From the NCBI RefSeq assembly GCF_001423905.1, contig NZ_LMPQ01000010.1:430802-494801 (forward strand): 64,000 bases of DNA, read 5' to 3'. Origin of the DNA: Frigoribacterium sp. Leaf186 (GTDB taxonomy: Bacteria; Actinomycetota; Actinomycetes; Actinomycetales; Microbacteriaceae). Below are positions 16,152 to 24,863 of the stretch, one piece after another. A program made the position numbers and the translations under genes. The first letter of the stretch is position 1, and each line of letters opens with the position of its first letter. The notes beneath the pieces are model-generated. The model saw nothing but the letters and a program-made list of their open reading frames with translations, did not search any database and was not told the DNA's origin.

Positions 16152-16796
16152 TCAGCCGAGGCGACGGGCCGAGGCGACCGCCGCCTCCTTCGCCTCGCCG
16201 AGCTCGCGGACGGCACGCTCGCGCGCTTCGTCGGGCATGGGCAGGCGATCGCTCAGCGTGAGGTTCGTGGTGATGGTCTCGACACGCATGCCGAGGGTCG
16301 CGCCGAGGACGATCTCGAGCACCGGGACGGCGTGGTCATAGCCCGCCGTGGGCGTGCCGGGGTCGTAGGAGCCGCCGCGGCTCGTGACCACGACCGCGGT
16401 GCGTCCGAGCATCGGCTGCTGGTCGTCGCCGTCGAAGGGGGCGGTGACCCCGGGCAGGTGGATGTTGTCGACCCAGGCCTTCAGCGTCGAGGGCAACGAG
16501 TAGTTGTACAGCGGGGCGCCGATCAGCACGACGTCGGCGGCCACGAGCTCGGTGATGAGCGCCTGCTGCAGGGCCTCGTGCGCGGGGTCGGGGGCGTCGC
16601 CCGCGCGCCGCAACCGCGGAGGCCAGTGCAGCGCGCTGTCGCTCAGGTGCGGCAGGGGGTCGACGTGCAGGTCGCGACGGGTGACGGCGTGGTCGTCGCC
16701 GAGGTCGCGCCAGGCGTCGGCGAACGCCGCGGTGATGGCGCGCGAACGACTCGTCGTGAGGTCGGCGGACGAGTCGAGGTGCAACAGGTTCGGCAT
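16152..16796 (-). CDS. azoR: FMN-dependent NADH-azoreductase
   Basis: A 214-residue flavodoxin-fold oxidoreductase of the AzoR type. The FMN phosphate-binding start is in LHLDSSADLTTSRSRA, the signature APLYNYSLPSTLKAWVDN follows, and SRGGSYDPGTPTAGYDHA is the flavin-ring-binding loop. It reduces quinones or azo compounds with NADH in the cytosol. The ATG lies 6 nt after TACGGT on the minus strand (leaderless). The stop is separated by only 2 bases from the GTG of the small membrane protein gene, suggesting co-transcription. Confidence 0.92.
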   Translation of the reverse strand: MPNLLHLDSSADLTTSRSRAITAAFADAWRDLGDDHAVTRRDLHVDPLPHLSDSALHWPPRLRRAGDAPDPAHEALQQALITELVAADVVLIGAPLYNYSLPSTLKAWVDNIHLPGVTAPFDGDDQQPMLGRTAVVVTSRGGSYDPGTPTAGYDHAVPVLEIVLGATLGMRVETITTNLTLSDRLPMPDEARERAVRELGEAKEAAVASARRLG

Positions 16797-16876
16797 GCGC
16801 CCACCGTAGCCGGGGCCGCCGACGCCGCCGGCCGGTTGCGCCGTCTAGGAGAGCGCCGTAGCATCGTCGTGGTGTT

Positions 16877-16905
16877 TTGTGAGATCGATGCACAGCTCAT
16901 AAAAT
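16877..16905 (+). promoter_or_regulatory. Sigma-A-type promoter of the Fic gene
   Basis: TTGTGA (16877-16882), a 17-base spacer and TAAAAT (16900-16905) form the best -35/-10 match in the window, in a clearly AT-richer patch. It would place the transcript start near 16912. This excludes the in-frame ATG at 16904, which overlaps the -10, and supports the GTG at 16937. Confidence 0.6.
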
Positions 16906-16936
16906 GCTCCGGTCCCGTTCTGACTTGCGAGGTGAC

Positions 16937-18136
16937 GTGTCGACACCCTGGCCACCGATCGGTCACGAGAAGGTCGACTGGGTCCCGTCCGGACGACCGA
17001 CGGTGGGCCTCCGTGCCGAGCCGCTCCGGGCGGTCGTCTTCGAGGCAGCGGTGCCTCCTCTCATCCACGACTCGAGTCCCGCCCCGTCAGCCGAGGTCGC
17101 CGCCCTGGCCGAGGACGCGTCACTCGAACTGACGCGGTTCGACGCCACCCTCGGTGGCGAGGTGGCCGCTTTCGCGCCACTCCTGCTGCGAAGCGAGGCG
17201 GTGGCCTCGTCCCGCATCGAGAACCTGACCGCGACCGCGCGCTCCGTGTTCACAGCCGAACTCGGGGACGAGCGCAAGCGCAACGCCACCCTGATCGCCG
17301 CGAACACGCGGGCCATGTCGGCAGCGATCGACCTGGCTGACGACCTGACCCGCGCCTCCGTGCTCACGATGCACGCCACGCTGATGGCCTCGGACGCACG
17401 CCACACGCCAGGGGCCCTCCGCGACGAACAGGTCTGGATCGGTCGCAGCAGTTCGAGCCCGGTCGGCGCCGAGTTCGTCGCGCCGGTCAGCAGCCGGGTC
17501 CCGGCCCTGCTCGACGACTGTCTGGCGTTCGCGCGGCGCGACGACCTGCCGGTCCTCGTCCAGACGGCCGTGACCCACGCCCAGTTCGAGACGATCCACC
17601 CCTTCACGGACGGCAACGGCAGGACGGGGCGATCGTTGACCCAGGCGATGCTGCGCTCCAAGGGGGTCACGCGATCCGTGACCGTGCCGGTCTCGGCCGG
17701 CCTGCTGACCGACGTCGACGCCTACCACCGGGCCCTGACCGCCTACCGAGCAGGCGAGCTGGACCCGATCGTGCGGTTGACGGCCGAGGCGTCCCTGCGG
17801 GCGGTCGCGAACGCCCGCAGGCTCGTGGACGATCTCCACGACGTGAGGGCGTCGTGGACGACCCGGGTGACGGCACGGAGCGATTCGTCGGTCTGGCGCC
17901 TGCTCGACCTGCTCGTCCACCAGCCCGTCGTCGACGCCGCGACGGCCGCCAGCCGCCTGTCGCTCGCCCCGAGCAACGTCTACCCGCTGCTCCGTCGGCT
18001 GGTCGAGTCGGGCGTCCTCAAGCAGAAGGCCGAGTACAAGTTGGGCACGATCTGGCGAGCCGACGAGGTCCTCTCGGCGCTCGACGCCTTCGCGGCACGC
18101 TCCGGACGCCGAGGCGAGGCCACCGCGCTCAGCTGA
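16937..18136 (+). CDS. Fic family protein (self-inhibited AMPylase type)
   Basis: A 399-residue Fic protein that probably transfers AMP from ATP onto a target protein. The catalytic motif HPFTDGNGRTGR is intact (residues 221-232). An inhibitory-helix motif SSRIEN (residues 91-96) fits the class II pattern S-x-x-x-E-N, so activity is expected to be self-restrained. The last about 80 residues form a winged-helix region (AATAASRLSLAPSNVYPLLRRLVESGVL) as in DNA-binding Fic proteins. There is no partner antitoxin nearby. A dispersed-repeat match (17350) is read as TRASV. Confidence 0.9.
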   Translation: MSTPWPPIGHEKVDWVPSGRPTVGLRAEPLRAVVFEAAVPPLIHDSSPAPSAEVAALAEDASLELTRFDATLGGEVAAFAPLLLRSEAVASSRIENLTATARSVFTAELGDERKRNATLIAANTRAMSAAIDLADDLTRASVLTMHATLMASDARHTPGALRDEQVWIGRSSSSPVGAEFVAPVSSRVPALLDDCLAFARRDDLPVLVQTAVTHAQFETIHPFTDGNGRTGRSLTQAMLRSKGVTRSVTVPVSAGLLTDVDAYHRALTAYRAGELDPIVRLTAEASLRAVANARRLVDDLHDVRASWTTRVTARSDSSVWRLLDLLVHQPVVDAATAASRLSLAPSNVYPLLRRLVESGVLKQKAEYKLGTIWRADEVLSALDAFAARSGRRGEATALS

Positions 18137-18178
18137 ACCCCCGGCGGAATGTCGGTGGTGCAGAGCAGGATGGCACCG

Positions 18179-21100
18179 ATGACCGACGTGCTCGACCGCT
18201 TCTCCCCCGCGACCCGCGAGTGGTTCCGGGGGGCCTTCGCCGCGCCGACGCGGGCACAAGAGGGCGCCTGGACGGCCATCAGCCAGGGCGACCACGCCCT
18301 CGTCATCGCGCCCACCGGCTCGGGCAAGACGCTCGCGTCGTTCCTGTGGTCGATCGACTCGCTGGCCTCGTCGCCCCCGCCCGACGAGAAGCTGCACCGC
18401 ACCCGCGTGCTCTACATCTCGCCCCTCAAGGCGCTCGGCGTCGACGTCGAGCGCAACCTCCGCTCGCCGCTCGTGGGCATCACCCAGACCGCCCGGCGGC
18501 TGGGCACCGAGGCTCCCGACATCACGGTGGGCGTCCGGTCGGGCGACACCAGCTCGAGCGACCGGGGTCGCCTCGCCCGCACCCCCACCGACATCCTCAT
18601 CACGACGCCCGAGTCCCTCTACCTGATGCTCACGTCTCAGGCGCGCGAGACCCTCAAGGGCGTGCAGACGGTCATCATCGACGAGGTGCACGCCGTCGCG
18701 TCCACCAAACGTGGTGCCCACCTGGCCCTCTCGCTCGAACGACTCGACGCCCTGCTCGAGAAGCCCGCCCAGCGCATCGGCCTCAGCGCCACCGTGCGGC
18801 CGCCCGAAGAGGTCGCGCGATTCCTCGCCGGGCCGGCACCGGTCACGATCGTCAACCCGCGCGCCGACAAGAAGTTCGACCTGCGCGTCGTGGTGCCCGT
18901 CGACGACATGACCGAACTCGGCACCGCCGCTCCGCTCGAGGGGTCGGCGGCCGGGGCGGCGCCCCAAGGCTCGATCTGGCCGCACGTCGAAGAGGGCATC
19001 GTCGACCTGATCGCCGCGCACCGGTCGACCATCGTCTTCTCGAACTCGCGCCGCCTGGCCGAACGCCTCACGGCCCGGCTCAACGACATCTGGATCGTAC
19101 GTCAGGGCGGCGACCTCGAGGCCGCCGAGCGCGCGACCGAGAACGCACGGTCAGACGCCTCCGCCGCCCGCGCCTCCTCGACGGACGGCGACGACCACGA
19201 CGACGACCAGGAGGCGCGGGGCGAGCTGGTCGCGGCCGGTCGCGTCGGCGACGGCGCGGCCGGTGACACCGTCGACCCGTTCGCCCCGGCCCCCGCGTCG
19301 CAGCGCAACCCGGCCGTCGGCGGCGGCGCCCCCGCCCAGCTGATGGGCGGCTCGGGCCAGACCGCGGGCAGCGACCCCCTGCTCGCCCGGGCCCACCACG
19401 GGTCGGTGTCGAAAGACCAGCGGGCCCTCATCGAGGACGACCTCAAGAGCGGCCGCCTGCGCTGCGTCGTCGCGACGAGTTCGCTCGAGCTCGGCATCGA
19501 CATGGGCGCCGTCGACCTGGTGATCCAGGTCGAGTCGCCACCCTCGGTCGCCAGCGGCCTGCAGCGCGTCGGGCGGGCCGGGCACCAGGTCGGCGAGACC
19601 TCGCGCGGCGTGCTCTTCCCGAAGCACCGTGCCGACCTGATCCACTCCGCCGTGGCGGCCGAGAGGATGGTCGCCGGGCTCATCGAAGAGTTGCGCGTGC
19701 CGACCAACCCCCTCGACGTGCTGGCCCAGCAGACCGTCGCGGCCGTGGCCCTCGACGAGCTCGACGCCGACGACTGGTTCGACACGGTGCGGCGCAGTGC
19801 GCCCTTCGCGACGCTGCCCCGGTCGGCCTTCGACGCCACCCTCGACCTGCTCAGCGGCAAGTACCCGTCCGACGAGTTCGCCGAGCTGCGACCCCGCATC
19901 GTGTGGGACCGCGTCCACGGCACGCTGACCGGTCGGCCCGGCGCCCAGCGCCTCGCCGTCACCAGCGGCGGCACGATCCCCGACCGGGGCCTCTTCGGGG
20001 TGTTCATGGTCGGTGAGAAGGCCGCTCGCGTCGGCGAGCTCGACGAAGAGATGGTCTACGAGTCACGGGTCGGCGACGTCTTCGCCCTCGGGGCGACCAG
20101 CTGGCGGATCGAAGACATCACCCACGACCGCGTGCTCGTGTCGCCCGCGTACGGCCAGCCCGGCCGCGTCCCCTTCTGGAAGGGCGACGGCATCGGGAGG
20201 CCCGCCGAGCTCGGCAAGGCGATCGGCGGCTACGTCCGCGAGTTGTCGAACTCGAACGAGGCCGACGCCACGACCCGTGTCGCGGCCGGCGGCCTCGACG
20301 AGCGCGCCGCCCGCAACCTGATCGCGTTCCTCGCCGAGCAGAAGGCCGCCACCTCGTACGTGCCGACCGACACCACCCTCGTCGTCGAACGCTTCCGAGA
20401 CGAGCTCGGCGACTGGCGGCTCATCCTGCACTCGCCGTACGGCATGCAGGTCCACGCCCCGTGGGCCCTGGCCGTCTCGGCCCGCATCCGCGACCAGCTC
20501 GGGGTCGACGGTGGCGCGATGGCAGCCGACGACGGCATCGTCGTGCGCATCCCCGACACCGACGCCGAGCCTCCCGGGGCCGAGCTGTTCTCGTTCGAGC
20601 TCGACGACCTCGACGAGATCGTCACCGAAGAGGTCGGCGGTTCGGCGCTGTTCTCGTCGCGCTTCCGCGAGTGCGCCGCCCGGGCCCTGCTGCTGCCGCG
20701 CTACAACCCGGGCAAGCGGTCCCCGCTCTGGCAGCAGCGCCAACGGTCGTCGCAACTGCTCGACGTCGCCCGCAAGTACCCGCAGTTCCCGATCGTGCTC
20801 GAGGCCGTGCGCGAGGTGCTGCAAGACGTGTACGACCTGCCGGCCCTGATGAGCCTCACCCGCGACCTCGCCAGCCGCACCGTGCGCATCGTCGAGACCG
20901 AGACCGAGGTGCCCTCGCCCTTCGCCCGCTCGCTGCTGTTCGGCTACGTGGCCGCCTTCATGTACGAGGGCGACTCGCCGCTGGCCGAACGCCGGGCCGC
21001 CGCCCTCTCGCTCGACTCGAGCCTGCTGCAAGAGCTGCTCGGCCGGGCCGAGCTGCGCGAGCTGCTCGACGCCGACGTCATCGACCAGCACGAACTCGAG

Positions 21101-23173
21101 CTGCAGCGCCTCGCGCCCGATCGTCGGGCCCGCGACATCGAGGGCGTCGTCGACCTGCTGCGTCTGCTCGGCCCGCTGACGACCGACGAGATCATCGACC
21201 GCAGCTGGCTGGCCGCCACCCTGGTCACGGGCGACGTCGCCGCACGCGACGACGCCCACCGGTCGCTCGAGACGGCCCTGACCGACCTCGCCTGGTCCAA
21301 CCGGGTGCTGCGCTTCACCCACGCCGGCACCGTGCGCTGGGCCGGCATCGAAGACGCCTCGCGCCTGCGCGACGCCCTCGGGGTCGCCCTGCCGATCGGC
21401 GTGCCCACCGCGTTCGTCGAACCCGTCGACGACCCGCTGGGAGACCTGATCGGCCGGTTCGCCCGCACCCACGGGCCGTTCACCCCCGCCATGGTGGCCG
21501 ACCGGTTGGGCCTCGGCACCGCCGTCGTCCTGGACACCCTGCGCAAGCTCGCCACCCAGCGTCGCGTCGTCGAGGGCGAGTTCCGACCACGGCAGCAGGG
21601 CAGCGAGTGGTGCGACTCCGAGGTGCTGCGTCGGCTGCGCGGCAAGTCGCTCGCCGCGCTGCGGCACGAGGTCGAACCCGTGGCGCCCGAGACCCTCGGC
21701 CGCTTCCTGCCCGCCTGGCAGCACGTCGCCACCGGGCTCAAGGGCTCGGGCCTGCGCGGGCTCGACGGCGTCGTCCAGGTCGTCGACCAGCTGAGCGGCG
21801 TCTCGCTGCCCGCCTCGGCGTGGGAGTCCCTGATCCTGCCCGCCCGCGTGACCGACTACAACCCTTCGATGCTCGACGAGCTCACCGCGACCGGCGACGT
21901 CATCTGGTCGGGCACGGGCACCCTGCCCGGTCACGACGGCTGGGTCAGCCTGCACCTCGCCGACGGCGCCCAGGTCACCCTGCCCGAACCGTCGGGGGCC
22001 GAGACCGACGACCTGCAGCGCGAGGTGCTCGCCGCCCTCGCCGGTGGTGGCGCGTACTTCTTCCGGCAGCTCTCCGACGCCGTCGGCAGCACCGACGACG
22101 ACTCGTTGGTCACCGCGATCTGGCAACTCGTCTGGGCGGGCCAGATCACCAACGACACGTTCGCCCCGCTGCGCACCCAGGTCGGCGGCGGACGCACGCC
22201 GAAGCCGCGCACGCCCACCCGGTCCCGCTCGTCGTACCGCAGCCGCGGTCGCGTGGCCATGCCACGCCAGGCCGGCCCGCCGACCGTCGGCGGGCGGTGG
22301 TCGCTGCTGCCCCTCGCCGAACCCGACGGCACGGTGCGCGCCGCCGCGACGGCCGAGATCCTGCTCGAACGCCACGGCGTCGTCACGCGCGGCGCAGTCG
22401 TCAACGAGGGCGTCCGCGGCGGCTTCTCGACGGCCTACAAGGTGCTGAGCGGCTTCGAAGAGACCGGCCGCGCTCGTCGCGGCTACTTCGTCGAGGGGCT
22501 CGGCGCCGCACAGTTCGCGACCGGGCCGACCGTCGACCGCCTGCGCTCGTTCGTCCGCGACGAGGGCGACCGGCGCGACGACGACGCCCTGGTCGCCGCG
22601 GGCCGTCAGCGTGACGTGCCCGTGGTCACGCTCGCCGCGACCGACCCGGCCAACCCCTACGGCGCCGCCTTGCCATGGCCCGGCCAGACGCTCGACGGGG
22701 CGTCCGCCGACGAGGCCGCGGCCGTGGCGAGCGCGGCGGCACGAGCCGCCACCTCGGCGGCGGCGACCACGGCGACCGGGGCAGGGACGCGCGACGACGC
22801 GGGCTCCACGGCGGGCACGACCCGCGCCTCCTCGGGGTCCGATCGCGCCGACTCGGCTGACACCGCAGCGGGCGGCAAGAAGAAGTCCGGGCACCGGCCG
22901 GGCCGCAAGGCCGGGTCGCTGGTCGTGCTCGTCGACGGCCGACTCGTCGTCTACGTCGAGCGCGGCGGCAAGACCGTCCTCACCTTCGGCGAACCCGACG
23001 AACGAGAGCTCGCCCTCGCGGCCGCGTCGCTCGCGGCCACCGTCCGCACGCGCCTCGGCAAGCTGGCCGTCGAGCGGGTCGACGGCGAGTTCGTGCTGGG
23101 CACCCCGCTCGGCGACGCCCTGCGCGACGCCGGCTTCGCGCCCACGCCGAGCGGCATCCGGTTGAGGTCCTGA
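18179..23173 (+). CDS. lhr: Lhr-type ATP-dependent DNA helicase
   Basis: A 1664-residue large helicase-related protein, an ATP-driven 3'-5' translocase in DNA repair. It has Walker A APTGSGKTLASFLW, the DEVH box (VIIDEVHA), SATVRPPEEV, then CVVATSSLELGIDMGAVDLV and QRVGRAGHQVG, followed by the long winged-helix and C-terminal region typical of Lhr. It is longer than mycobacterial Lhr (about 1500) because of two Ala/Asp/Gly-rich inserts: one around 19090-19390 within the helicase core, with an inverted pair of dispersed repeats, and one around 22690-22900 with another copy. Start chosen at 18179 behind AGCAGGA; 18149 is also possible. It is coupled to nei2, 3 bases downstream. Confidence 0.94.
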   Translation: MTDVLDRFSPATREWFRGAFAAPTRAQEGAWTAISQGDHALVIAPTGSGKTLASFLWSIDSLASSPPPDEKLHRTRVLYISPLKALGVDVERNLRSPLVGITQTARRLGTEAPDITVGVRSGDTSSSDRGRLARTPTDILITTPESLYLMLTSQARETLKGVQTVIIDEVHAVASTKRGAHLALSLERLDALLEKPAQRIGLSATVRPPEEVARFLAGPAPVTIVNPRADKKFDLRVVVPVDDMTELGTAAPLEGSAAGAAPQGSIWPHVEEGIVDLIAAHRSTIVFSNSRRLAERLTARLNDIWIVRQGGDLEAAERATENARSDASAARASSTDGDDHDDDQEARGELVAAGRVGDGAAGDTVDPFAPAPASQRNPAVGGGAPAQLMGGSGQTAGSDPLLARAHHGSVSKDQRALIEDDLKSGRLRCVVATSSLELGIDMGAVDLVIQVESPPSVASGLQRVGRAGHQVGETSRGVLFPKHRADLIHSAVAAERMVAGLIEELRVPTNPLDVLAQQTVAAVALDELDADDWFDTVRRSAPFATLPRSAFDATLDLLSGKYPSDEFAELRPRIVWDRVHGTLTGRPGAQRLAVTSGGTIPDRGLFGVFMVGEKAARVGELDEEMVYESRVGDVFALGATSWRIEDITHDRVLVSPAYGQPGRVPFWKGDGIGRPAELGKAIGGYVRELSNSNEADATTRVAAGGLDERAARNLIAFLAEQKAATSYVPTDTTLVVERFRDELGDWRLILHSPYGMQVHAPWALAVSARIRDQLGVDGGAMAADDGIVVRIPDTDAEPPGAELFSFELDDLDEIVTEEVGGSALFSSRFRECAARALLLPRYNPGKRSPLWQQRQRSSQLLDVARKYPQFPIVLEAVREVLQDVYDLPALMSLTRDLASRTVRIVETETEVPSPFARSLLFGYVAAFMYEGDSPLAERRAAALSLDSSLLQELLGRAELRELLDADVIDQHELELQRLAPDRRARDIEGVVDLLRLLGPLTTDEIIDRSWLAATLVTGDVAARDDAHRSLETALTDLAWSNRVLRFTHAGTVRWAGIEDASRLRDALGVALPIGVPTAFVEPVDDPLGDLIGRFARTHGPFTPAMVADRLGLGTAVVLDTLRKLATQRRVVEGEFRPRQQGSEWCDSEVLRRLRGKSLAALRHEVEPVAPETLGRFLPAWQHVATGLKGSGLRGLDGVVQVVDQLSGVSLPASAWESLILPARVTDYNPSMLDELTATGDVIWSGTGTLPGHDGWVSLHLADGAQVTLPEPSGAETDDLQREVLAALAGGGAYFFRQLSDAVGSTDDDSLVTAIWQLVWAGQITNDTFAPLRTQVGGGRTPKPRTPTRSRSSYRSRGRVAMPRQAGPPTVGGRWSLLPLAEPDGTVRAAATAEILLERHGVVTRGAVVNEGVRGGFSTAYKVLSGFEETGRARRGYFVEGLGAAQFATGPTVDRLRSFVRDEGDRRDDDALVAAGRQRDVPVVTLAATDPANPYGAALPWPGQTLDGASADEAAAVASAAARAATSAAATTATGAGTRDDAGSTAGTTRASSGSDRADSADTAAGGKKKSGHRPGRKAGSLVVLVDGRLVVYVERGGKTVLTFGEPDERELALAAASLAATVRTRLGKLAVERVDGEFVLGTPLGDALRDAGFAPTPSGIRLRS
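19168..19219. repeat. Inverted pair of dispersed repeats inside lhr
   Basis: A reverse copy (CCGCGCCTCC, 19168-19177) and a forward copy (19210-19219) flank GACGGACGGCGACGACCACG-type acidic codons. The pair is read in frame (AARASST ... DQEARGE) within a non-conserved insert between the two RecA-like domains. It looks like an insertion tolerated by a linker. Confidence 0.75.
22822..22831 (-). repeat. Dispersed-repeat copy in the C-terminal linker of lhr
   Basis: A full-length reverse copy (GACCCGCGCCTCCTCGGGGTC around it), read as TTRASSGS in an Ala/Thr/Ser-rich insert before the conserved KSGHRPGRKAGSLVVLVDGRLVVYVER segment. Confidence 0.8.
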
Positions 23174-23176
23174 CCG

Positions 23177-23953
23177 ATGCCCGAGGGAGACACCGTCTAC
23201 CGCGCCGCGAAGAACCTCGACGCGGTGCTGCACGGCCAGACGCTCACGGCCAGCGACTTCCGGGTGCCGGCGTTCGCCACGGTCGACCTGACCGGCGAGG
23301 TCGTCGACGACGTCATCGCGCGGGGCAAGCACCTGCTGCACCACATCGGCGACGTGACGTTGCACACGCACCTCAAGATGGAGGGGTCGTGGCACGTCTA
23401 CCGCCACGGCACGAGGTGGAAGCGACCGGCCTACCAGGCCCGCGTCGTGCTCGAGACCGCCGAGTGGGTGGCCGTCGGCTTCGACCTGGGCATCGTCGAA
23501 CTGGTGGCCCGCGACGACGACGACAGCGTCGTCTCGTACCTCGGCCCCGACCTGCTCGGCCCCGACTGGGACGCCGCCCGGGCCCTCGCGAACCTCGAGG
23601 CCGACCCGACTCGCGAGGTCGGGCTCGCCCTGCTCGACCAGCGGGTGCTCGCCGGGGTCGGCAACGTGTACCGCAACGAGCTCTGCTTCTTGCGGGGCGT
23701 GCTGCCCACGCGGCCCGTCGGCGCGGTCGAGAACCGGCCGAAGATGATCGACCTGGCCCACCGGCTGATCCAGGCCAACAAGGACCGCGTCGACCGCACC
23801 ACCACGGGCAACCTGCGGGGCACGACCGACTGGGTGTACGGCCGGGCGGGCAAGCCCTGCCTGCGCTGCGGCACGAAGATCGTCCGCGGCGAACTCGGCG
23901 AGAGCGAGCTCGAGCTGCGCGACACGTACTGGTGCCCGCACTGCCAGAGCTGA
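23177..23953 (+). CDS. nei2: Nei2-type Fpg/Nei family DNA glycosylase
   Basis: A 258-residue bifunctional base-excision enzyme. It starts with MPEGDTVYRAAKNL: Pro2 is the catalytic nucleophile and Glu3 the acid. It has the GVGNVYRNELCFLRG helix-two-turn-helix region and a C-terminal zinc finger with CLRCGTKI and CPHC. The PEGDT start is the endonuclease VIII (Nei) form, which removes oxidised pyrimidines. The gene lies 3 bases after lhr, the same order as lhr and nei in mycobacteria, so the two products probably act together in repair. The first 16-bp tandem repeat begins inside its last codons. Confidence 0.93.
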   Translation: MPEGDTVYRAAKNLDAVLHGQTLTASDFRVPAFATVDLTGEVVDDVIARGKHLLHHIGDVTLHTHLKMEGSWHVYRHGTRWKRPAYQARVVLETAEWVAVGFDLGIVELVARDDDDSVVSYLGPDLLGPDWDAARALANLEADPTREVGLALLDQRVLAGVGNVYRNELCFLRGVLPTRPVGAVENRPKMIDLAHRLIQANKDRVDRTTTGNLRGTTDWVYGRAGKPCLRCGTKIVRGELGESELELRDTYWCPHCQS

Positions 23954-24027
23954 TCAGGGCCGCAGCTGATCACCAAATGAGCTGATCACTGCCGGAGCTG
24001 ATCGCCGCTGGAGCTGATCACCGCCCG
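23948..24027 (+). repeat. Tandem array, 5 x 16 bp, each with AGCTGATC
   Basis: AGCTGATCA, AGCTGATCA, AGCTGATCA, AGCTGATCG and AGCTGATCA start at 23948, 23964, 23980, 23996 and 24012, a strict 16-base period. The other seven bases of each unit vary. TGATCA is a palindrome. The array overlaps the stop of nei2 and ends about 60 bases before the TACGAT -10 of the peroxiredoxin gene. Constant sites with variable spacers on one face of the helix look more like a binding array than simple slippage. Confidence 0.8.
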
Positions 24028-24088
24028 CGCCCGCACCCGTGTGTGACGCCCCGTGACGACGCCGCAGCTCGGCCTCGTGCGACGTGCC

Positions 24089-24094
24089 TACGAT
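24089..24094 (+). promoter_or_regulatory. -10 element of peroxiredoxin gene 1
   Basis: TACGAT in the context CTACGATCG, 54 bases before the ATG. The second peroxiredoxin gene has the same CTACGATCG context at 25448-25456, so the duplication seems to include the promoter. Confidence 0.45.
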
Positions 24095-24147
24095 CGGCGG
24101 CACCCGACGGCCGTACCCGGCGAGCCCGTCACCGCGAGAGGACGACC

Positions 24148-24840
24148 ATGTCGAACGCCAGCACCCCCACCCCCGACCGCCGCATCGCCGACCAGGTCGC
24201 CGAGTTCGACGAGGGCTTCAGCGCCCAGATCGGCCCCGACTTCTCGAAGGTCTTCGCCGACGAGCAGAGCGCCCTGCGCGAGGCCGGCGTGCCCGACGAC
24301 GCCGTCGCGCCCGGCGACACGCTCGTCGAGGCGACACTGCTGACGCCCCGCGGTGACGAGGTCTCGCTCGCCGAGACCGTCGGTGAGGGGCCGGCCGTGC
24401 TGGTGTTCTACCGCGGCGCCTGGTGCCCGTACTGCAACCTCACCCTCAAGACGTACCAGGCCGAGCTGCTGCCCCGGCTCCGCGAGCGGGGCGTCGCCCT
24501 CGTCGCCATCAGCCCTCAGACGCCCGAGGGCTCCGAGGCGTCCGTGACGAACGGCGCGCTCGAGTTCCCGGTGCTGTCCGACCCCGGCAACGTGCTGACC
24601 GGCGCCCTCGGCATCCGCACCGAGCCCAGCGCCGACGCGCGGGCGGTGCACACGCAGCTCGGCTTCGACGTCGCCGACAGCAACGCCGACGCGACCGGCG
24701 ACATCCCCTTCCCGACCGTGCTCGTGATCGACCGCGACGGCACCGTGGTCTTCGCCGACGTCCACACCGACTACACCACCCGCACCGAGGTCGACGAGAT
24801 CGTCGCCGCCCTCGACCTGCTGGAGGCGCGCGCGGCCTGA
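24148..24840 (+). CDS. Peroxiredoxin-like family protein (AhpC/TSA), copy 1
   Basis: A 230-residue thioredoxin-fold peroxidase-like protein. The active-site stretch FYRGAWCPYCNLTLKTYQ has a CxxC arrangement (CPYC), typical of the AhpC/TSA-like group that precedes PxxxT/SxxC with a YRGxWCPYC form. It is expected to reduce peroxides in the cytosol, with an N-terminal helical region of about 60 residues. The ATG has AGAGGACGACC upstream. A close paralogue lies at 25577 on the same strand, with a minus-strand gene between them. Confidence 0.9.
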   Translation: MSNASTPTPDRRIADQVAEFDEGFSAQIGPDFSKVFADEQSALREAGVPDDAVAPGDTLVEATLLTPRGDEVSLAETVGEGPAVLVFYRGAWCPYCNLTLKTYQAELLPRLRERGVALVAISPQTPEGSEASVTNGALEFPVLSDPGNVLTGALGIRTEPSADARAVHTQLGFDVADSNADATGDIPFPTVLVIDRDGTVVFADVHTDYTTRTEVDEIVAALDLLEARAA

Positions 24841-24863
24841 CCGCGCCGGCGGGCGGCCCCCGA

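Noticed and set aside
16904-16906. ATG as start of the Fic gene
   Set aside because: It overlaps the TAAAAT -10 hexamer and has no ribosome site; the GTG at 16937 fits better.
20063-23941. A 1292-codon open frame antisense to lhr
   Set aside because: It follows the GC-skewed third position of lhr codons, is low-complexity (Asp/Val/Gly/Ala-rich) and has no recognisable domain; lhr motifs on the other strand are unmistakable.
23948-24027. CRISPR array
   Set aside because: Period is only 16 bases with 9-base constant parts; no spacers of 30 bases and no cas genes.
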